From positions 1-33,508 of the forward strand of contig JAQGIC010000070.1 of the NCBI GenBank assembly GCA_028288725.1: DNA of 33,508 nucleotides, given 5' to 3'. The translations under genes and the position numbers were made by a program. This stretch comes from Rhodospirillales bacterium (GTDB lineage Bacteria > Pseudomonadota > Alphaproteobacteria > ATCC43930 > CGMCC-115725). Positions 17,534 to 27,192 of the stretch are shown here, in pieces; position 1 is the first letter of the stretch; each line of letters begins with the position of its first letter. The notes under the pieces are model-generated. The model saw only the letters and a program-made list of their open reading frames with translations, was not told the origin of the DNA and searched no databases.

Positions 17534-18715
17534 CTACTTCGCGCTTTCCGCGTCCGAGCGTTTGCGCAGCAGGAATTCGCGGCCGAGCTTGACCAGCGGC
17601 ACGCCGTCATAGGCGACGATATCGGCGGTCGCATAGGTCTCGGACCATTGGTCGGGCAGGTAGGAGCCGGTGCCGATGACGTCCAGGGGGGCGTTGGCCG
17701 CCGCCATCATGCGGCATTTGGCCGGCGAGAAGCCCGAGGAACCGACGAGCTTCACTTTCTTGAAGCCGGCCTTGTCCAAGGCCTTGCGCAACGCCCAGAT
17801 CGCCGCCGCCGACACGCCGGTGCCGACCAGGTAGCGCAGCTCCGCCTCGGTCCGGTAGCCGCGGATGGATTTCGGCGCGTGGCGTTCCAGAATATCGTAG
17901 GACGACGCGAGATCGAGCCCCTCGACATAGCGGCCGCCATGGGTGTCGAGCCGGACCGACAGTTTTCCGGCGGCGGCCAAGTCCGGAAAGCGCCGGGCGA
18001 CGGCCAGGGAATCAGTTATTTCGTTACCGAAATAATCCGCCAGGATCGTGACCGGCTCATCCGGGAAGGTCTCGTGATACATTTCGGCCGCGCGCGTGGT
18101 CGAACCGGCATAGCCGATCAGCGCGTGCGGCATGGTGCCGAGCCCGCTGTCCTGGCCGAAGAAATGCGCGGTCGCGGTCGTGGCGTTGCCGATGAAGCCG
18201 ACCGAGCCGACCTCCGCCTTGGCGGCGGCGGAGCCGACCGCGGCGGCATAGGCCATCATCTCGGCCATCTCGGCACCGGCGCAATGGCGCGCATCCATCG
18301 CGATGAAGGCGACCTTCGGCAGTTCCTGGCACATGACATAGGCGTTGTAGGCCGCGACGCAGGGCGGACCCAGGCGCTGCAGATACAGCGTCTCCAGGTC
18401 GACCAGATGCTTCAGCGAGCCGGAGATGTAGAGCATCGGATCGCCGGCCCCGACCCACTCGCCCTCTTTATGAACCAGCTCGATCTTGAAATTCACGCCG
18501 CGCTCGCGCGCCGCCTTTTCCAGAAACTCGATCACCAGGCGCGGCGTGGAGATGACCGGACGCCGCATGAACACGGCATAGGTGACTTCCTTGTCGCCGA
18601 ACCGTTCGACCACCTGCTTGGTGCGGTTGAAATAAAAATCGGTCAGCGCCGGGACGGCGTCGATCTCGGGCAGATTGGTCACCCCGCGAGCCGTCGAACG
18701 GGCGGAATCCGGCAT
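17534..18715 (-). CDS. pncB: Nicotinate phosphoribosyltransferase
   Basis: The 393-residue enzyme makes nicotinate mononucleotide from nicotinate and PRPP, the first step of NAD salvage. Family signs include ALTDFYFNRTKQVVE, AFIAMDARHCAGAEMAEMM, GNATTATAHFFGQDSGLGTM, the HALIGYAGSTTRA stretch, RLDTHGGRYVEG and the phosphate-binding region VGSSGFSPAKCRMM. It is the shorter alphaproteobacterial form. The ATG (18713-18715) begins one base after the aroG stop, so it is co-translated with aroG. Together with nadE at 8600-10264, the window carries both a salvage step and the final step of NAD synthesis, though on separate transcription units. Confidence 0.93.
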   Translation of the reverse strand: MPDSARSTARGVTNLPEIDAVPALTDFYFNRTKQVVERFGDKEVTYAVFMRRPVISTPRLVIEFLEKAARERGVNFKIELVHKEGEWVGAGDPMLYISGSLKHLVDLETLYLQRLGPPCVAAYNAYVMCQELPKVAFIAMDARHCAGAEMAEMMAYAAAVGSAAAKAEVGSVGFIGNATTATAHFFGQDSGLGTMPHALIGYAGSTTRAAEMYHETFPDEPVTILADYFGNEITDSLAVARRFPDLAAAGKLSVRLDTHGGRYVEGLDLASSYDILERHAPKSIRGYRTEAELRYLVGTGVSAAAIWALRKALDKAGFKKVKLVGSSGFSPAKCRMMAAANAPLDVIGTGSYLPDQWSETYATADIVAYDGVPLVKLGREFLLRKRSDAESAK

Positions 18716-18716
18716 A

Positions 18717-20111
18717 TCAGGATGCCGCGGCCAGAGCGGAGCCCGACGGGCGGCCGGTCGCGAGACGCCGGGACTTCAGTTCTTCGGCCATCAGGAATGC
18801 GAGCTCCAGCGACTGGCTCGCATTGAGCCGTGGGTCGCAATGGGTGTGGTAGCGGTCGCCCAGCGAGCTATCGCTGATTGCCTGAGCGCCGCCGATGCAT
18901 TCGGTCACTTCCTGACCGGTCATCTCGAAATGAACGCCGCCGGCATGGGTGCCCTCGGCCTCGTGCACGTCGAAGAAGCCGCGCACTTCCTTGATGATCC
19001 GGTCGAACGAGCGGGTCTTGTAGCCATTGGACGAGGTGTGGGTGTTGCCATGCATCGGATCGCACACCCAGACCACCTTGCGCCCCGCGCGCTTGACCGC
19101 GCGTACCAGCGGCGGCAGCAGCTCCGTTACCTTTTCCGAGCTCATGCGCGTGATCAGCGACAGGCGGCCCGCCTCGTTGTCCGGGTTCAGGATATCGATC
19201 AGGCGCAACAGATCGTCCGGATTGGTCGAGGGGCCGGCCTTGAGCCCGATCGGGTTCTTGATGCCGCGCGCGAACTCGACATGGGCGCCGTCGAGCTGGC
19301 GGGTGCGATCGCCGATCCAGACCAGATGGGCGGAACAATCGTACCAGTCGCCCGAGGTGGAATCGACGCGGGTCAGCGCCTGCTCGTAGGGCAGCAGCAG
19401 CGCCTCGTGCGAGGTGAAGAAATCGGTCTCGCGGATCTGCGGGCTGGTCGCCGAGGTGAAGCCGCAGGCCGCCATGAAATCGAGCGTCTCGGTCAACCGG
19501 TCAGCCAACGCCTTGTAGCGCTCGCCCTGCGGGCTCTTGCCGACGAAGCCCTGGTTCCACAGATGGACCTGATGCAGGTCGGCATAGCCGCCGCTGGCGA
19601 AGGCGCGCAGCAGGTTGAGCGTGGCCGCCGACTGGCTGTAGGCCTGGATCATGCGCTGCGGATCGGGGATGCGCGCGGCCGGCGTGAACTCCATGCCGTT
19701 GATGATGTCGCCCCGGTAGGACGGCAGGCTGACGTCGCCGATCGTCTCGTTCGGGGTCGAGCGCGGCTTGGCGAACTGGCCGGCGAGACGGCCGAGCTTC
19801 ACTACCGGCACGGCCGCGCCGAACGTCAGCACGACCGCCATCTGCAGCATGACGCGGAACGTGTCGCGGATGTTGTTGGCGCGGAATTCGGCGAAGCTCT
19901 CGGCGCAATCGCCGCCCTGCAGCAGGAACGCCCTGCCCTCGGCCGCGTCGGCCAGGGCGGTCTTCAGCCGCCGCGCCTCACCGGCGAACACCAGCGGCGG
20001 AAAGTTGCGCAGCAGCCCCTCGACCGTCTCCAGCGCCTGGGCGTCGGGATAGTCGGGTACCTGAACGATCGGCCGGGCGCGCCAGCTTTCGGGAGACCAT
20101 GTCACAGCCAT
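18717..20111 (-). CDS. aroG: Class II DAHP synthase
   Basis: The 464-residue enzyme joins phosphoenolpyruvate and erythrose 4-phosphate, the first step of the shikimate pathway. Motifs of the plant-like class II family are clear: [12 protein letters not shown] with the metal-binding Cys69, [32 protein letters not shown] (residues about 240-260), [22 protein letters not shown] and [17 protein letters not shown]. The frame is open to 20297, but the ATG at 20109-20111 with GAGGCGGAA upstream gives the correct N-terminus ([11 protein letters not shown]). It lies 8 bp after gor and 1 bp before pncB. No separate ACT-type regulatory domain is present. Confidence 0.96.
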   Translation of the reverse strand: MAVTWSPESWRARPIVQVPDYPDAQALETVEGLLRNFPPLVFAGEARRLKTALADAAEGRAFLLQGGDCAESFAEFRANNIRDTFRVMLQMAVVLTFGAAVPVVKLGRLAGQFAKPRSTPNETIGDVSLPSYRGDIINGMEFTPAARIPDPQRMIQAYSQSAATLNLLRAFASGGYADLHQVHLWNQGFVGKSPQGERYKALADRLTETLDFMAACGFTSATSPQIRETDFFTSHEALLLPYEQALTRVDSTSGDWYDCSAHLVWIGDRTRQLDGAHVEFARGIKNPIGLKAGPSTNPDDLLRLIDILNPDNEAGRLSLITRMSSEKVTELLPPLVRAVKRAGRKVVWVCDPMHGNTHTSSNGYKTRSFDRIIKEVRGFFDVHEAEGTHAGGVHFEMTGQEVTECIGGAQAISDSSLGDRYHTHCDPRLNASQSLELAFLMAEELKSRRLATGRPSGSALAAAS

Positions 20112-20119
20112 TTCCGCCT

Positions 20120-21529
20120 CTACTCTGCCGCCTTGGCCACCGGATCGGGCAGCTTGTCGCGCATGGTGACGAACTCCTCGGCGGCGGTCGGGTGGATGCC
20201 GACCGTCTGGTCGAACTGCTTCTTGGTGGCACCGCATTTCACCGCGATCGCCAGGCCCTGGATGATTTCCGGGGCATCGGCACCGACCATGTGGCAACCC
20301 AATACCCTATCCGTCGCGCGATCGACCACAAGCTTCATCATCGTGCGCTCTTCGCGGCCGGACAAGGTGTGCTTCAGCGGGCGGAAGCGCGAGCGATAGA
20401 TGTCGACGGCCCCCACCTTGACGCGCGCCTCGGCCTCGGTCATGCCGACGGTCGCGACCGGCGGCTGGCTGAACACGGCGGTCGGCACGTCGGTCGGGTC
20501 GAACTTGGTCGGATTGTCGTTGAACAGGGTTTCCGCCAGCGCGCGGGCTTCGGCGATCGCCACCGGCGTCAGGTTCAGGCGATTGGTGACGTCGCCCACG
20601 GCATAGATCGACGGCACCGAAGTCTGCGACCATTCGTCGACCGCGATGGCGCCGTACCTGTCGGTCGCGATGCCGACATTCTCCAGCCCGATCCCTTCGG
20701 TATTGGCATGCCGGGTCGAGGCATAGGCGTGAGTGTTGGGCTCGCGCCCCGTGGCATACAGCACCTGGTCGACCAGCAGCGGCGCGCCGTTGGTCGTGAC
20801 CAGCGTCAGCCCGCCCAGCGCCTTGTCGATCCGCACGATCTCGGTGTGGTTGCGGATCGCGATGCCATGGCGCACCAGCGCCTCGGTCAAGGTCTCGCGC
20901 ACATCGTCATCGAAGCTTTTCAGCACCTGGTTGCCGCGGATCACCAGGGTGACCTCACTGCCCAGGCCGGCGAAGATGCCGGCGAACTCGAGCGCGATAT
21001 AGCCGCCGCCGACGATGGCGATGCGCTTGGGTAGCTCGGCCAAGTCCAACGCCTCGTTCGACGAGATCGAATGCTCGATGCCCGGGATCTGGGGTGCCAC
21101 CGGCCGGGCGCCGGTCGCGATCATGATGCGTCGGGTCGTGAAGCGCTCGCCGCCGACCTCGACCGTATGGGGATCGATGATCTTGCCGCGCTTCTCATAC
21201 AGCTTCACGCCGCTGTCGCTCAGCAGCTTCTTGTAGATGCCGTTCAGCCGGCCGATCTCGCGGTTCTTGTTGGCGATCAGCGTGGCCCAGTCGAACCTGG
21301 TCTCGCCGACCGTCCAGCCATAGCCGGCGGCGTCGGCGAATTCCTCGGCGAAATGCGCGCCGTAGACCAGGAGCTTCTTCGGCACGCAGCCGCGGATGAC
21401 GCAGGTGCCGCCGACGATGCTGTCCTCGCAGATGCCGACGCGCGCGCCATAGGCCGCAGCGCGCCGCGAACCGGACACGCCGCCCGAACCGGCACCCAGG
21501 GTGAAGAGATCGAAATCGTAGCTGGCCAT
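20120..21529 (-). CDS. gor: Glutathione-disulfide reductase
   Basis: The 469-residue flavoenzyme reduces oxidised glutathione with NADPH in the cytoplasm. It has the FAD-binding [16 protein letters not shown], the redox-active disulfide Cys43/Cys48 ([13 protein letters not shown]), the second dinucleotide fold [21 protein letters not shown], arginines after it ([16 protein letters not shown]) that suit NADPH, the AVGDVTN motif, and the catalytic His-Glu in [13 protein letters not shown]. The frame opens at 21574, but ATG 21527-21529 gives the standard N-terminus MASYDFDLF. It is first in the run gor-aroG-pncB, three genes with almost no spacing and no obvious shared pathway. Confidence 0.96.
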   Translation of the reverse strand: MASYDFDLFTLGAGSGGVSGSRRAAAYGARVGICEDSIVGGTCVIRGCVPKKLLVYGAHFAEEFADAAGYGWTVGETRFDWATLIANKNREIGRLNGIYKKLLSDSGVKLYEKRGKIIDPHTVEVGGERFTTRRIMIATGARPVAPQIPGIEHSISSNEALDLAELPKRIAIVGGGYIALEFAGIFAGLGSEVTLVIRGNQVLKSFDDDVRETLTEALVRHGIAIRNHTEIVRIDKALGGLTLVTTNGAPLLVDQVLYATGREPNTHAYASTRHANTEGIGLENVGIATDRYGAIAVDEWSQTSVPSIYAVGDVTNRLNLTPVAIAEARALAETLFNDNPTKFDPTDVPTAVFSQPPVATVGMTEAEARVKVGAVDIYRSRFRPLKHTLSGREERTMMKLVVDRATDRVLGCHMVGADAPEIIQGLAIAVKCGATKKQFDQTVGIHPTAAEEFVTMRDKLPDPVAKAAE

Positions 21530-21693
21530 GATATCCGTCGATGCCGCCTTCGAATGCGCTGCGAGCCGGTCCAAAGGGCGGTTACGCTAGTCCCGGATGG
21601 CCGGCTTGCCCAGGCCCTTTACGCAACGGCGCGTTGCCCGAAGCGCAGAGATAAGACTGCCGACGGGTGACCCCAAGGGGTGGCGATCGGATA

Positions 21694-22938
21694 TCAGGGC
21701 CGCTTCGGCAGCCGATAGCCGTCATTGAGCGTGCCGAGGAACGCGATGATGTCGTCGATTCCCCGGGCATCCAGCGCCGGCGCCTGGCCCGGCTTGCGGT
21801 CGAACGGCGGATCGACATTGACGTTATCGCGATAGGCCGCCGGCAGATCGTCGTATTTCCGAACCGTGCCGTCGGCGTTGTGCGCGTACCATTTGCCCGG
21901 ATCGGTATCGCGCCCGACATAGAATTCCAGGACCTGTTTCAGGCTATGGAACACGCCATTGTGCATGAAGACCTGCCGCTGGGCGACATTGCGCAGCGAA
22001 GGGGTCTTGAACCGGCCGCAATAGTCCGGCCGATCCTTGAAATCCGTCCGCTCGGGGCCGCACAGACCCAGGTCGACATGGCCGGGATCCGCATTGGCCG
22101 GAATCGTCCGGTTGCGCGGCACGCCCAGCGCGATCATGCCATAGTCGGTGAATTCGGGCGGCGCGCCGTTGTTGGCGCGCCGGCTGAGATGACAGCTGGC
22201 GCAATTGCCCTTGTCCGGGTCTTCGAACAGGGCCAGCCCGCGCGCCTCGGCGGGTGCCAGCGTCGCCTTGCCGGCGAGGTAGGCGTCGTACTTGCTCGAA
22301 TAGGGATAGAACACACGGTAATCCTGCTCGTAGACCTCCAGCGCCGCGACCGCCGCGTCGAACACCGCATCCGGCCCCGCGAGCTTGACGCCCAGGATCC
22401 GGCGCAGCTGTGCCGCATAGCCCGCCGCCTCGATCCGGCCCGCCGCGGATGCCTCGTCGTTATTGGCCATCTCATAGGCCGACAGCAGCGGAATGCGCGC
22501 CTGCTCGCGCCCGCGGTCGACGCGACCGTCCCAGGTCAGGCCGCCGGTCGGGCCATTGTCGATGCTCTCGTCGCCATCATCCTCGCTGTCGAAGAAATGC
22601 TCGGTGAACGCCGGTGTCGCTTCCAGATAGGTCAGCGACGGCACGGCGCGGGTGCCGGGCTGCTTCATGTCGGCACCGCCCATCTGCACCGCCAGGTCGT
22701 TCGGCGGCCCGAAACCATGGGCCGGATCGTGGCAGGAGGCGCAGGCGAGCTTGCCCGAGGCCGAGAGGGCCGGATCGCGGAACATCCGCGCGCCCAGGTC
22801 CTGGAGCGCGCGGGTCTGCTGGCGAACCGCCGCGCGCGTCATGGTGGCCGGAGCGACATCGCCGACCGCCGTCCTGCCCAATCCCGTCGAAAGCAATAGA
22901 ACGATCAAAAGACTGATTTTTTTGCGGACGATCCGCAT
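21694..22938 (-). CDS. Di-heme cytochrome c peroxidase family protein
   Basis: The 414-residue protein starts with a signal peptide (ISLLIVLLLSTGLG) and has two c-type heme sites, CASCH at 66-70 and CASCH at 246-250, the layout of bacterial cytochrome c peroxidases and MauG-like enzymes. Other family marks are GLTWDGRVDRGREQA, FKTPSLRNVAQRQVFMHNG and a C-terminal IDDIIAFLGTLND. It acts in the periplasm, either reducing H2O2 with electrons from a small cytochrome or as a MauG-like oxidase; the sequence alone does not decide. It is divergent from a secreted phosphatase with only 63 bp between the starts, so the two promoters must overlap closely. Confidence 0.92.
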   Translation of the reverse strand: MRIVRKKISLLIVLLLSTGLGRTAVGDVAPATMTRAAVRQQTRALQDLGARMFRDPALSASGKLACASCHDPAHGFGPPNDLAVQMGGADMKQPGTRAVPSLTYLEATPAFTEHFFDSEDDGDESIDNGPTGGLTWDGRVDRGREQARIPLLSAYEMANNDEASAAGRIEAAGYAAQLRRILGVKLAGPDAVFDAAVAALEVYEQDYRVFYPYSSKYDAYLAGKATLAPAEARGLALFEDPDKGNCASCHLSRRANNGAPPEFTDYGMIALGVPRNRTIPANADPGHVDLGLCGPERTDFKDRPDYCGRFKTPSLRNVAQRQVFMHNGVFHSLKQVLEFYVGRDTDPGKWYAHNADGTVRKYDDLPAAYRDNVNVDPPFDRKPGQAPALDARGIDDIIAFLGTLNDGYRLPKRP

Positions 22939-23001
22939 AGTTTCACACTTCTATGATGACTTGGGCGCGATCGACGAAAATTCCGGCAAGGGGACGAGAC
23001 T

Positions 23002-24558
23002 GTGAAGGCGAAAAGACTATTATCGGCATCTGTTACGGGTTTGCTGGCCCTGAGCGCTTCGGCGTCGGCTTTTGCCGCGCCCGAGGTTGCCACCGAGGGC
23101 GGCATCGGCCAGATCGACACGGTCGTGGTGATCTATGCCGAAAACCGCAGCTTCGACAATCTGTACGGCAATTTCCCCGGCGCCGACGGCTTGAAGCAGG
23201 CGTCGCCCACCAGCCTGAAGCAGCTCGACCGTGACGGTTCGGTGCTGGCCGAGCTGCCGCCGACCTGGGACGGGCTGACCGCCAAGGGCGTCGTGCCGCC
23301 GGTGACCCAGGAACTGACGGCGCATATGCCGAACCGGCCGTTCGCCATCGACGATCCCAAGGGGCTCAATACCAAGCTCGATGTCGTCACCCACGATCTC
23401 TGGCACCGGTTCTATCAGAACCAGATGCAGATCGACGGCGGCAAGAACGACAAGTTCGTGGCCTTTGCCGACGCCGGTGGCGAGGTCATGGGCCATTACG
23501 ACGGCAAGAAGCTGCCGATGTGGCGGATCGCCCGGAAATATACGCTGGCCGACCATTTCTTCATGGGCGGCTTCGGCGGCTCGTTCTTCAATCATTTCGA
23601 ACTGATCTGCGCCTGCGCGCCGATCTATCCGAACGCCGACCAGAGCCCCGCCAAGGATTCGATCTCGGTCGTCGACGCCGATGGCGTCACGCTGAAGCTC
23701 GCCGACAATTCGTCGAAATCGGTGCTCGGCGGCATCCCGAAATTCGTCAAGGACGGCAACCTCACGCCGGATTTCTTCGCGGTCAATACGATGCAGCCGC
23801 CGTATCAGCCGAGCAACAACAAGCCGGCACCGGGCGGTGATCCGGCACTCGCCGACCTGAGCATCGCCACGACGCTGCCGCCGCAGACCGAGGCGAACAT
23901 CGGCGATCTGCTGTCGGCCAAGGGCGTCAGTTGGGCCTGGTACAGCGGCGCCTGGGCCGCGGCACTCGACGGCAAGGGCGGCGCGCCGGTCTATTTCCAA
24001 TTCCACCATCAGCCGTTCAACTATTTCGCCGCCTATGCGCCCGGCACGCCGGCGCGCGCCGAGCATCTGAAGGACGGCGGCCTCGGCGGCGCCGAGTTCA
24101 TCAAGGCGATCGACGGCGGCACGCTGCCGCAGGTGACCTTCTATAAGCCGCAGGGCAACCTCAACGAACATGCCGGCTACGCCAATGTGAGTTCCGGCGA
24201 CCAGCATCTGGTCGACGTGATCCACCACCTGGAAAAGAGCCCGCAGTGGAAGCACATGCTGGTCGTGGTGACCTATGACGAGAATGGTGGATTCTGGGAC
24301 CATGTCGCCCCGCCCAAGGCCGATCGCTTCGGCCCCGGCACGCGTATTCCGGCCTTCATCGTCTCGCCCTATGCCAAGCGCGGCTATGTCGATCATTCGA
24401 CCTACGACACGACCTCGATCCTGCGCTTCATCACCCATCGCTTCGACTTGCCGACCCTTCCCGGCATCAAGATGCGTGACGATGCCTTGATCGCAAACCA
24501 CAGCCCGGCGCTGGGCGATCTGACCGGCGCGCTCAATCTGGCCGGCAAGAAGAGCTAG
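23002..24558 (+). CDS. Secreted acid phosphatase (AcpA/phospholipase C superfamily)
   Basis: The 518-residue precursor begins with a signal peptide (LLSASVTGLLALSASASAFA) and belongs to the phosphoesterase family PF04185, which holds phospholipases C and the acid phosphatase AcpA. Marks include VVIYAENRSFDNLYGNFPGA, the segment ADHFFMGGFGGSFFNHFEL, NEHAGYANVSSGDQH, and the metal-site region VVVTYDENGGFWDHVAPP followed by GTRIPAFIVSPYAKRG. It most resembles the periplasmic acid phosphatase subgroup rather than hemolytic phospholipase C. The start is GTG 23002 with AAGGGGACG upstream. A role in phosphate release from organic esters outside the inner membrane is inferred. No Pho box was identified in the 63-bp divergent region. 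Confidence 0.92.
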   Translation: MKAKRLLSASVTGLLALSASASAFAAPEVATEGGIGQIDTVVVIYAENRSFDNLYGNFPGADGLKQASPTSLKQLDRDGSVLAELPPTWDGLTAKGVVPPVTQELTAHMPNRPFAIDDPKGLNTKLDVVTHDLWHRFYQNQMQIDGGKNDKFVAFADAGGEVMGHYDGKKLPMWRIARKYTLADHFFMGGFGGSFFNHFELICACAPIYPNADQSPAKDSISVVDADGVTLKLADNSSKSVLGGIPKFVKDGNLTPDFFAVNTMQPPYQPSNNKPAPGGDPALADLSIATTLPPQTEANIGDLLSAKGVSWAWYSGAWAAALDGKGGAPVYFQFHHQPFNYFAAYAPGTPARAEHLKDGGLGGAEFIKAIDGGTLPQVTFYKPQGNLNEHAGYANVSSGDQHLVDVIHHLEKSPQWKHMLVVVTYDENGGFWDHVAPPKADRFGPGTRIPAFIVSPYAKRGYVDHSTYDTTSILRFITHRFDLPTLPGIKMRDDALIANHSPALGDLTGALNLAGKKS

Positions 24559-24580
24559 AAAAAGCCGAAACCTCCGTTCC

Positions 24581-24613
24581 GGGGCGGGTCGGGCTCAGCT
24601 GCCCACCCGCCCC
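24581..24613 (+). terminator. GC-rich hairpin after the phosphatase gene
   Basis: GGGGCGGGT (24581-24589) pairs with ACCCGCCCC (24605-24613), with an inner GGG/CCC extension. It begins 22 bp after the phosphatase stop. There is no T-run after it, so it may be a weak or factor-dependent terminator. The rest of the gap up to 24792 is AT-richer near 24760-24780 and probably holds the promoter of the next gene. Confidence 0.5.
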
Positions 24614-24792
24614 GTTCGCCCCCGTGCTGGGCGCGACACGGCCCATCCCGGGCAGGCATCGACCGATCGGCTCTTGCCACGCCACCAACAAACTTGCCAT
24701 GAATCCACGAAACTGACCGAACGAGACCGTCGGCTCGCCACCGCGGTCGTATCTGTCGGATAAGAATATAAAAATACCTCGGGGAGAGATTG

Positions 24793-25800
24793 ATGACGCC
24801 CGCAACCAGGTCCCTGCCGATCGCTGTGCTTGCCATCCTGCTGGCATGCTTTCCATCGATCGCGCTGGCGGGCGACAAGATCACCCTGATGGTCGGCGGC
24901 GCGGAAAAGATCATCTATCTGCCGGCGGCGCTCGCCGAACAACTCGGCTTTTTCCGGGAACAGAATCTGGACGTCATCGTCCAGTCCGAACCCGTCGGCG
25001 TCGAGGCGGAGGATGAATTGCTCGCGGGCGCGGTCGAGGGGGCCGTCGGGTTCTACGACCACGCCATCGAGCTACAGGCGCGCGGCAAGTTCATCGAATC
25101 CATCGTCGTGATCGGCCAGACACCCGGCGAGGCGGTGCTGGTATCGACCCGGCTCGCGGCCGACATCAGGTCGCCGGCCGATTTCAAGGGGCGGGTCCTG
25201 GGCATCACCGGGCTCGGATCCTCGACCGACTTTCTGATGCAATATCTCGCCATCAAGCATGGCGTGCCGGTGCGCGACATCACGCTGAGCCCGGTCGGTG
25301 CCGGCAACACGTTCATCGCGGCGATGCAGCAGGGCGTCATCGACGTCGGCATGACGACGGAACCGACGATCACGCGCCTGCTGAAGATGGGGGCGGCTCA
25401 AGTTCTGGTCGACCTGCGCTCGCCCGAGAACACGCGCGAGGCACTGGGCGGGATCTACCCCGCCGCCTGCCTCTATGTTCAGTCCTCGTGGGCGCAACAG
25501 CACCATGATCTGGCGCAACGGCTGACGACCGCCTTCGTCAAGACGCTCCGCTTCATCGATACGCATAGCGCCGCCGAGATCGCCGAACGCATGCCGATCG
25601 ACTATTACGCCGGCGATAAGGCCGGCTATATCAAGGCGCTGGGCGAAGGCAAGGCGTGGTTCACCGCGGACGGGAAGATGCCGGTCGACGGCCCCCCGAC
25701 CGTCCTGGCGGTCTTGAGCGGCTTCTCGAAACCTATCAGGGGCAAGGCGATCGATCTGTCCCGGACCTACACCGACGAGTTCGTCAACGCGGTCAAGTGA
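24793..25800 (+). CDS. NMT1-type ABC transporter substrate-binding protein (orphan)
   Basis: The 335-residue precursor has a signal peptide (LPIAVLAILLACFPSIALAG) and then the NMT1/SsuA-type periplasmic binding fold: DKITLMVGGAEKIIYLPAAL, AEQLGFFREQNLDV, then LKGRVLGITGLGSSTDFL-like text (here FKGRVLGITGLGSSTDFL) and AAMQQGVIDVGMTTEP. Family members bind sulfonates, nitrate-like anions, pyrimidines or aromatic acids. No permease or ATPase is adjacent. The start is ATG 24793 after GGGGAGAGATTG; a TTG lies just before it. It is convergent with the TctE-like sensor gene with 9 bp between stops, across a 14-bp palindrome (25804-25817) that could end both transcripts. I infer it may feed the neighbouring transport or sensing system. 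Confidence 0.9.
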   Translation: MTPATRSLPIAVLAILLACFPSIALAGDKITLMVGGAEKIIYLPAALAEQLGFFREQNLDVIVQSEPVGVEAEDELLAGAVEGAVGFYDHAIELQARGKFIESIVVIGQTPGEAVLVSTRLAADIRSPADFKGRVLGITGLGSSTDFLMQYLAIKHGVPVRDITLSPVGAGNTFIAAMQQGVIDVGMTTEPTITRLLKMGAAQVLVDLRSPENTREALGGIYPAACLYVQSSWAQQHHDLAQRLTTAFVKTLRFIDTHSAAEIAERMPIDYYAGDKAGYIKALGEGKAWFTADGKMPVDGPPTVLAVLSGFSKPIRGKAIDLSRTYTDEFVNAVK

Positions 25801-25803
25801 CCC

Positions 25804-25817
25804 GCGCCTTCAGGCGC
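25804..25817. terminator. Palindrome between convergent genes
   Basis: GCGCCT-TC-AGGCGC is a perfect 6-bp inverted repeat lying across the stop codon of the TctE-like gene (25810-25812) and 3 bp after the stop of the binding-protein gene. It could form a short stem in either transcript. No T-run is present, so activity as a terminator is uncertain. Confidence 0.3.
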
Positions 25818-27192
25818 TGCATTCCGGCAGTCCGACTTCGACCAGCAGCCCGGGTCCGGTCGGCGCATCCAGCAGAACGACCGTCCCGCCGTGACGGCTC
25901 GCGATCTCGCGAACGATCGACAGGCCGAGACCGCTGCCTTCGGCATCGGAACCGAGAATACGGTAGAACCGATCGAAGACGCGTTCCCTCTCGGCGACGG
26001 GAACGCCAGGCCCCCCGTCCTGGACACGCAGAACGGCGACATTCTCCTCGACGCCGATCCTGACGGCGATGAAGCCCCCGGATTTTCCGTAGCGCATCGC
26101 GTTATCCACGATGTTCATCACTAGCTCGTGCAGCATCGCTCGGCTGCCCTGGACCGTCACCTCATCGGCCTCGACGTCGAAACTCAAGCCGATCTGCATG
26201 GCAAGCGCGCTGTCCGCGACCTCCTCCAGGACATGGCGGGTGACGGCGACCAGGTCGACCCGCTCCCGCGCCAGCACCTGCGCGCCCGGCTCGATCTTGG
26301 CGAGCGAGAGCAACTGGTTCGTCAGATGCACCATCTGGTCGATGCCGTCTTTCATGGCGGAGAGTGAACGGTCCTTCTCCCCGGCAAGCGTCTCGCCCAG
26401 GCCGTACGAGATCTGGGTCTTGAGCACGGCCAGCGGCGTGCGAAGCTGATGAGCCGCATCGGCGATGAAGCGTCGCTGTCCGGCGATTTGACTGCGGACC
26501 CGCTCGACCGACTGGTTGAGCGCACTCACGAGCGGGCGCAGCTCCGTCTGAACCCGTTCGATCGCGATCAGGTCGAGCGTATCGGGCGGGCGCTGGGCAA
26601 TTTCATCGCTGATGCGGGCGAGCGGGACCAAGCCGCGATTGAGGCCGAACCAGGTAAGAGCCGCTGCGATGATCACGAGCACCAGTTGCCGCTTGGCTTC
26701 GTCGATCCACAGATCGTCGATCATCTGTTGATAGGCATGCAACGTCTGACCGACAATGACCAGGGCGAAACGATGTTCGCCCACGCCGATCAGCGGTTGA
26801 CGCAGGGCGACGGCCCGAATGGTTTGCCCGCGGAACGACGAGCCGAAATACCGTGGTTCCAACCCGTCGACCGGCTTGCTCGGCTCGGGGACGTCGGAAT
26901 AGCCGGCGAGCAACGTGCCGTCGGAGTCGGTGATCCGATAGATCACCCGATCCTGATAGGCCGAGGCGAACATTTCGAGCGCGGAGGGTGGAATGATCGC
27001 CTCTACGACGCCATCGACGACTTTGATCTGTTCGGCGATCGCATGGGCCGAGCCGACGAGCGTGCGATCGGTGATAGTCCCGGCGACGAGCCGGGCATCC
27101 GAATAGCCCTGCCAGGCGTTGAACAGGACCAGAAACGCGAGGGGGGTCAGAAGCCAGCGTAGAATCTGCAGATGCAGGCTCTTAGTGAACAT
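25810..27192 (-). CDS. tctE: TctE-type sensor histidine kinase
   Basis: The 460-residue kinase has a membrane helix at about residues 9-27, a periplasmic domain (about 28-167) with the features of the 2CSK_N domain found in TctE and related sensors of tricarboxylates, and a second helix at about 168-186. HisKA with His248 (FIADAAHQLRTPLAVLKTQ) and HATPase (MNIVDNAMRYGKSGG, DGGPGVPV, GSGLGLSI) follow. The ATG at 27190-27192 lies inside the end of the regulator gene (11-bp overlap), so synthesis is coupled. The frame stays open upstream only because it reads through the regulator gene. TctE-type sensors classically respond to citrate or tricarballylate; the actual ligand here is inferred from the porin and 2-hydroxycarboxylate transporter nearby. 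Confidence 0.92.
   Translation of the reverse strand: MFTKSLHLQILRWLLTPLAFLVLFNAWQGYSDARLVAGTITDRTLVGSAHAIAEQIKVVDGVVEAIIPPSALEMFASAYQDRVIYRITDSDGTLLAGYSDVPEPSKPVDGLEPRYFGSSFRGQTIRAVALRQPLIGVGEHRFALVIVGQTLHAYQQMIDDLWIDEAKRQLVLVIIAAALTWFGLNRGLVPLARISDEIAQRPPDTLDLIAIERVQTELRPLVSALNQSVERVRSQIAGQRRFIADAAHQLRTPLAVLKTQISYGLGETLAGEKDRSLSAMKDGIDQMVHLTNQLLSLAKIEPGAQVLARERVDLVAVTRHVLEEVADSALAMQIGLSFDVEADEVTVQGSRAMLHELVMNIVDNAMRYGKSGGFIAVRIGVEENVAVLRVQDGGPGVPVAERERVFDRFYRILGSDAEGSGLGLSIVREIASRHGGTVVLLDAPTGPGLLVEVGLPECSA

Noticed and set aside
17453-20399. Two long plus-strand open frames (457 and 574 codons) antisense to pncB and aroG
   Set aside because: Both real genes have full catalytic motifs on the minus strand. 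The antisense frames have no domains.
23020-24501. 493-codon minus-strand frame opposite the acid phosphatase
   Set aside because: The composition is typical of an antisense shadow, and the plus strand has a signal peptide and all family motifs.
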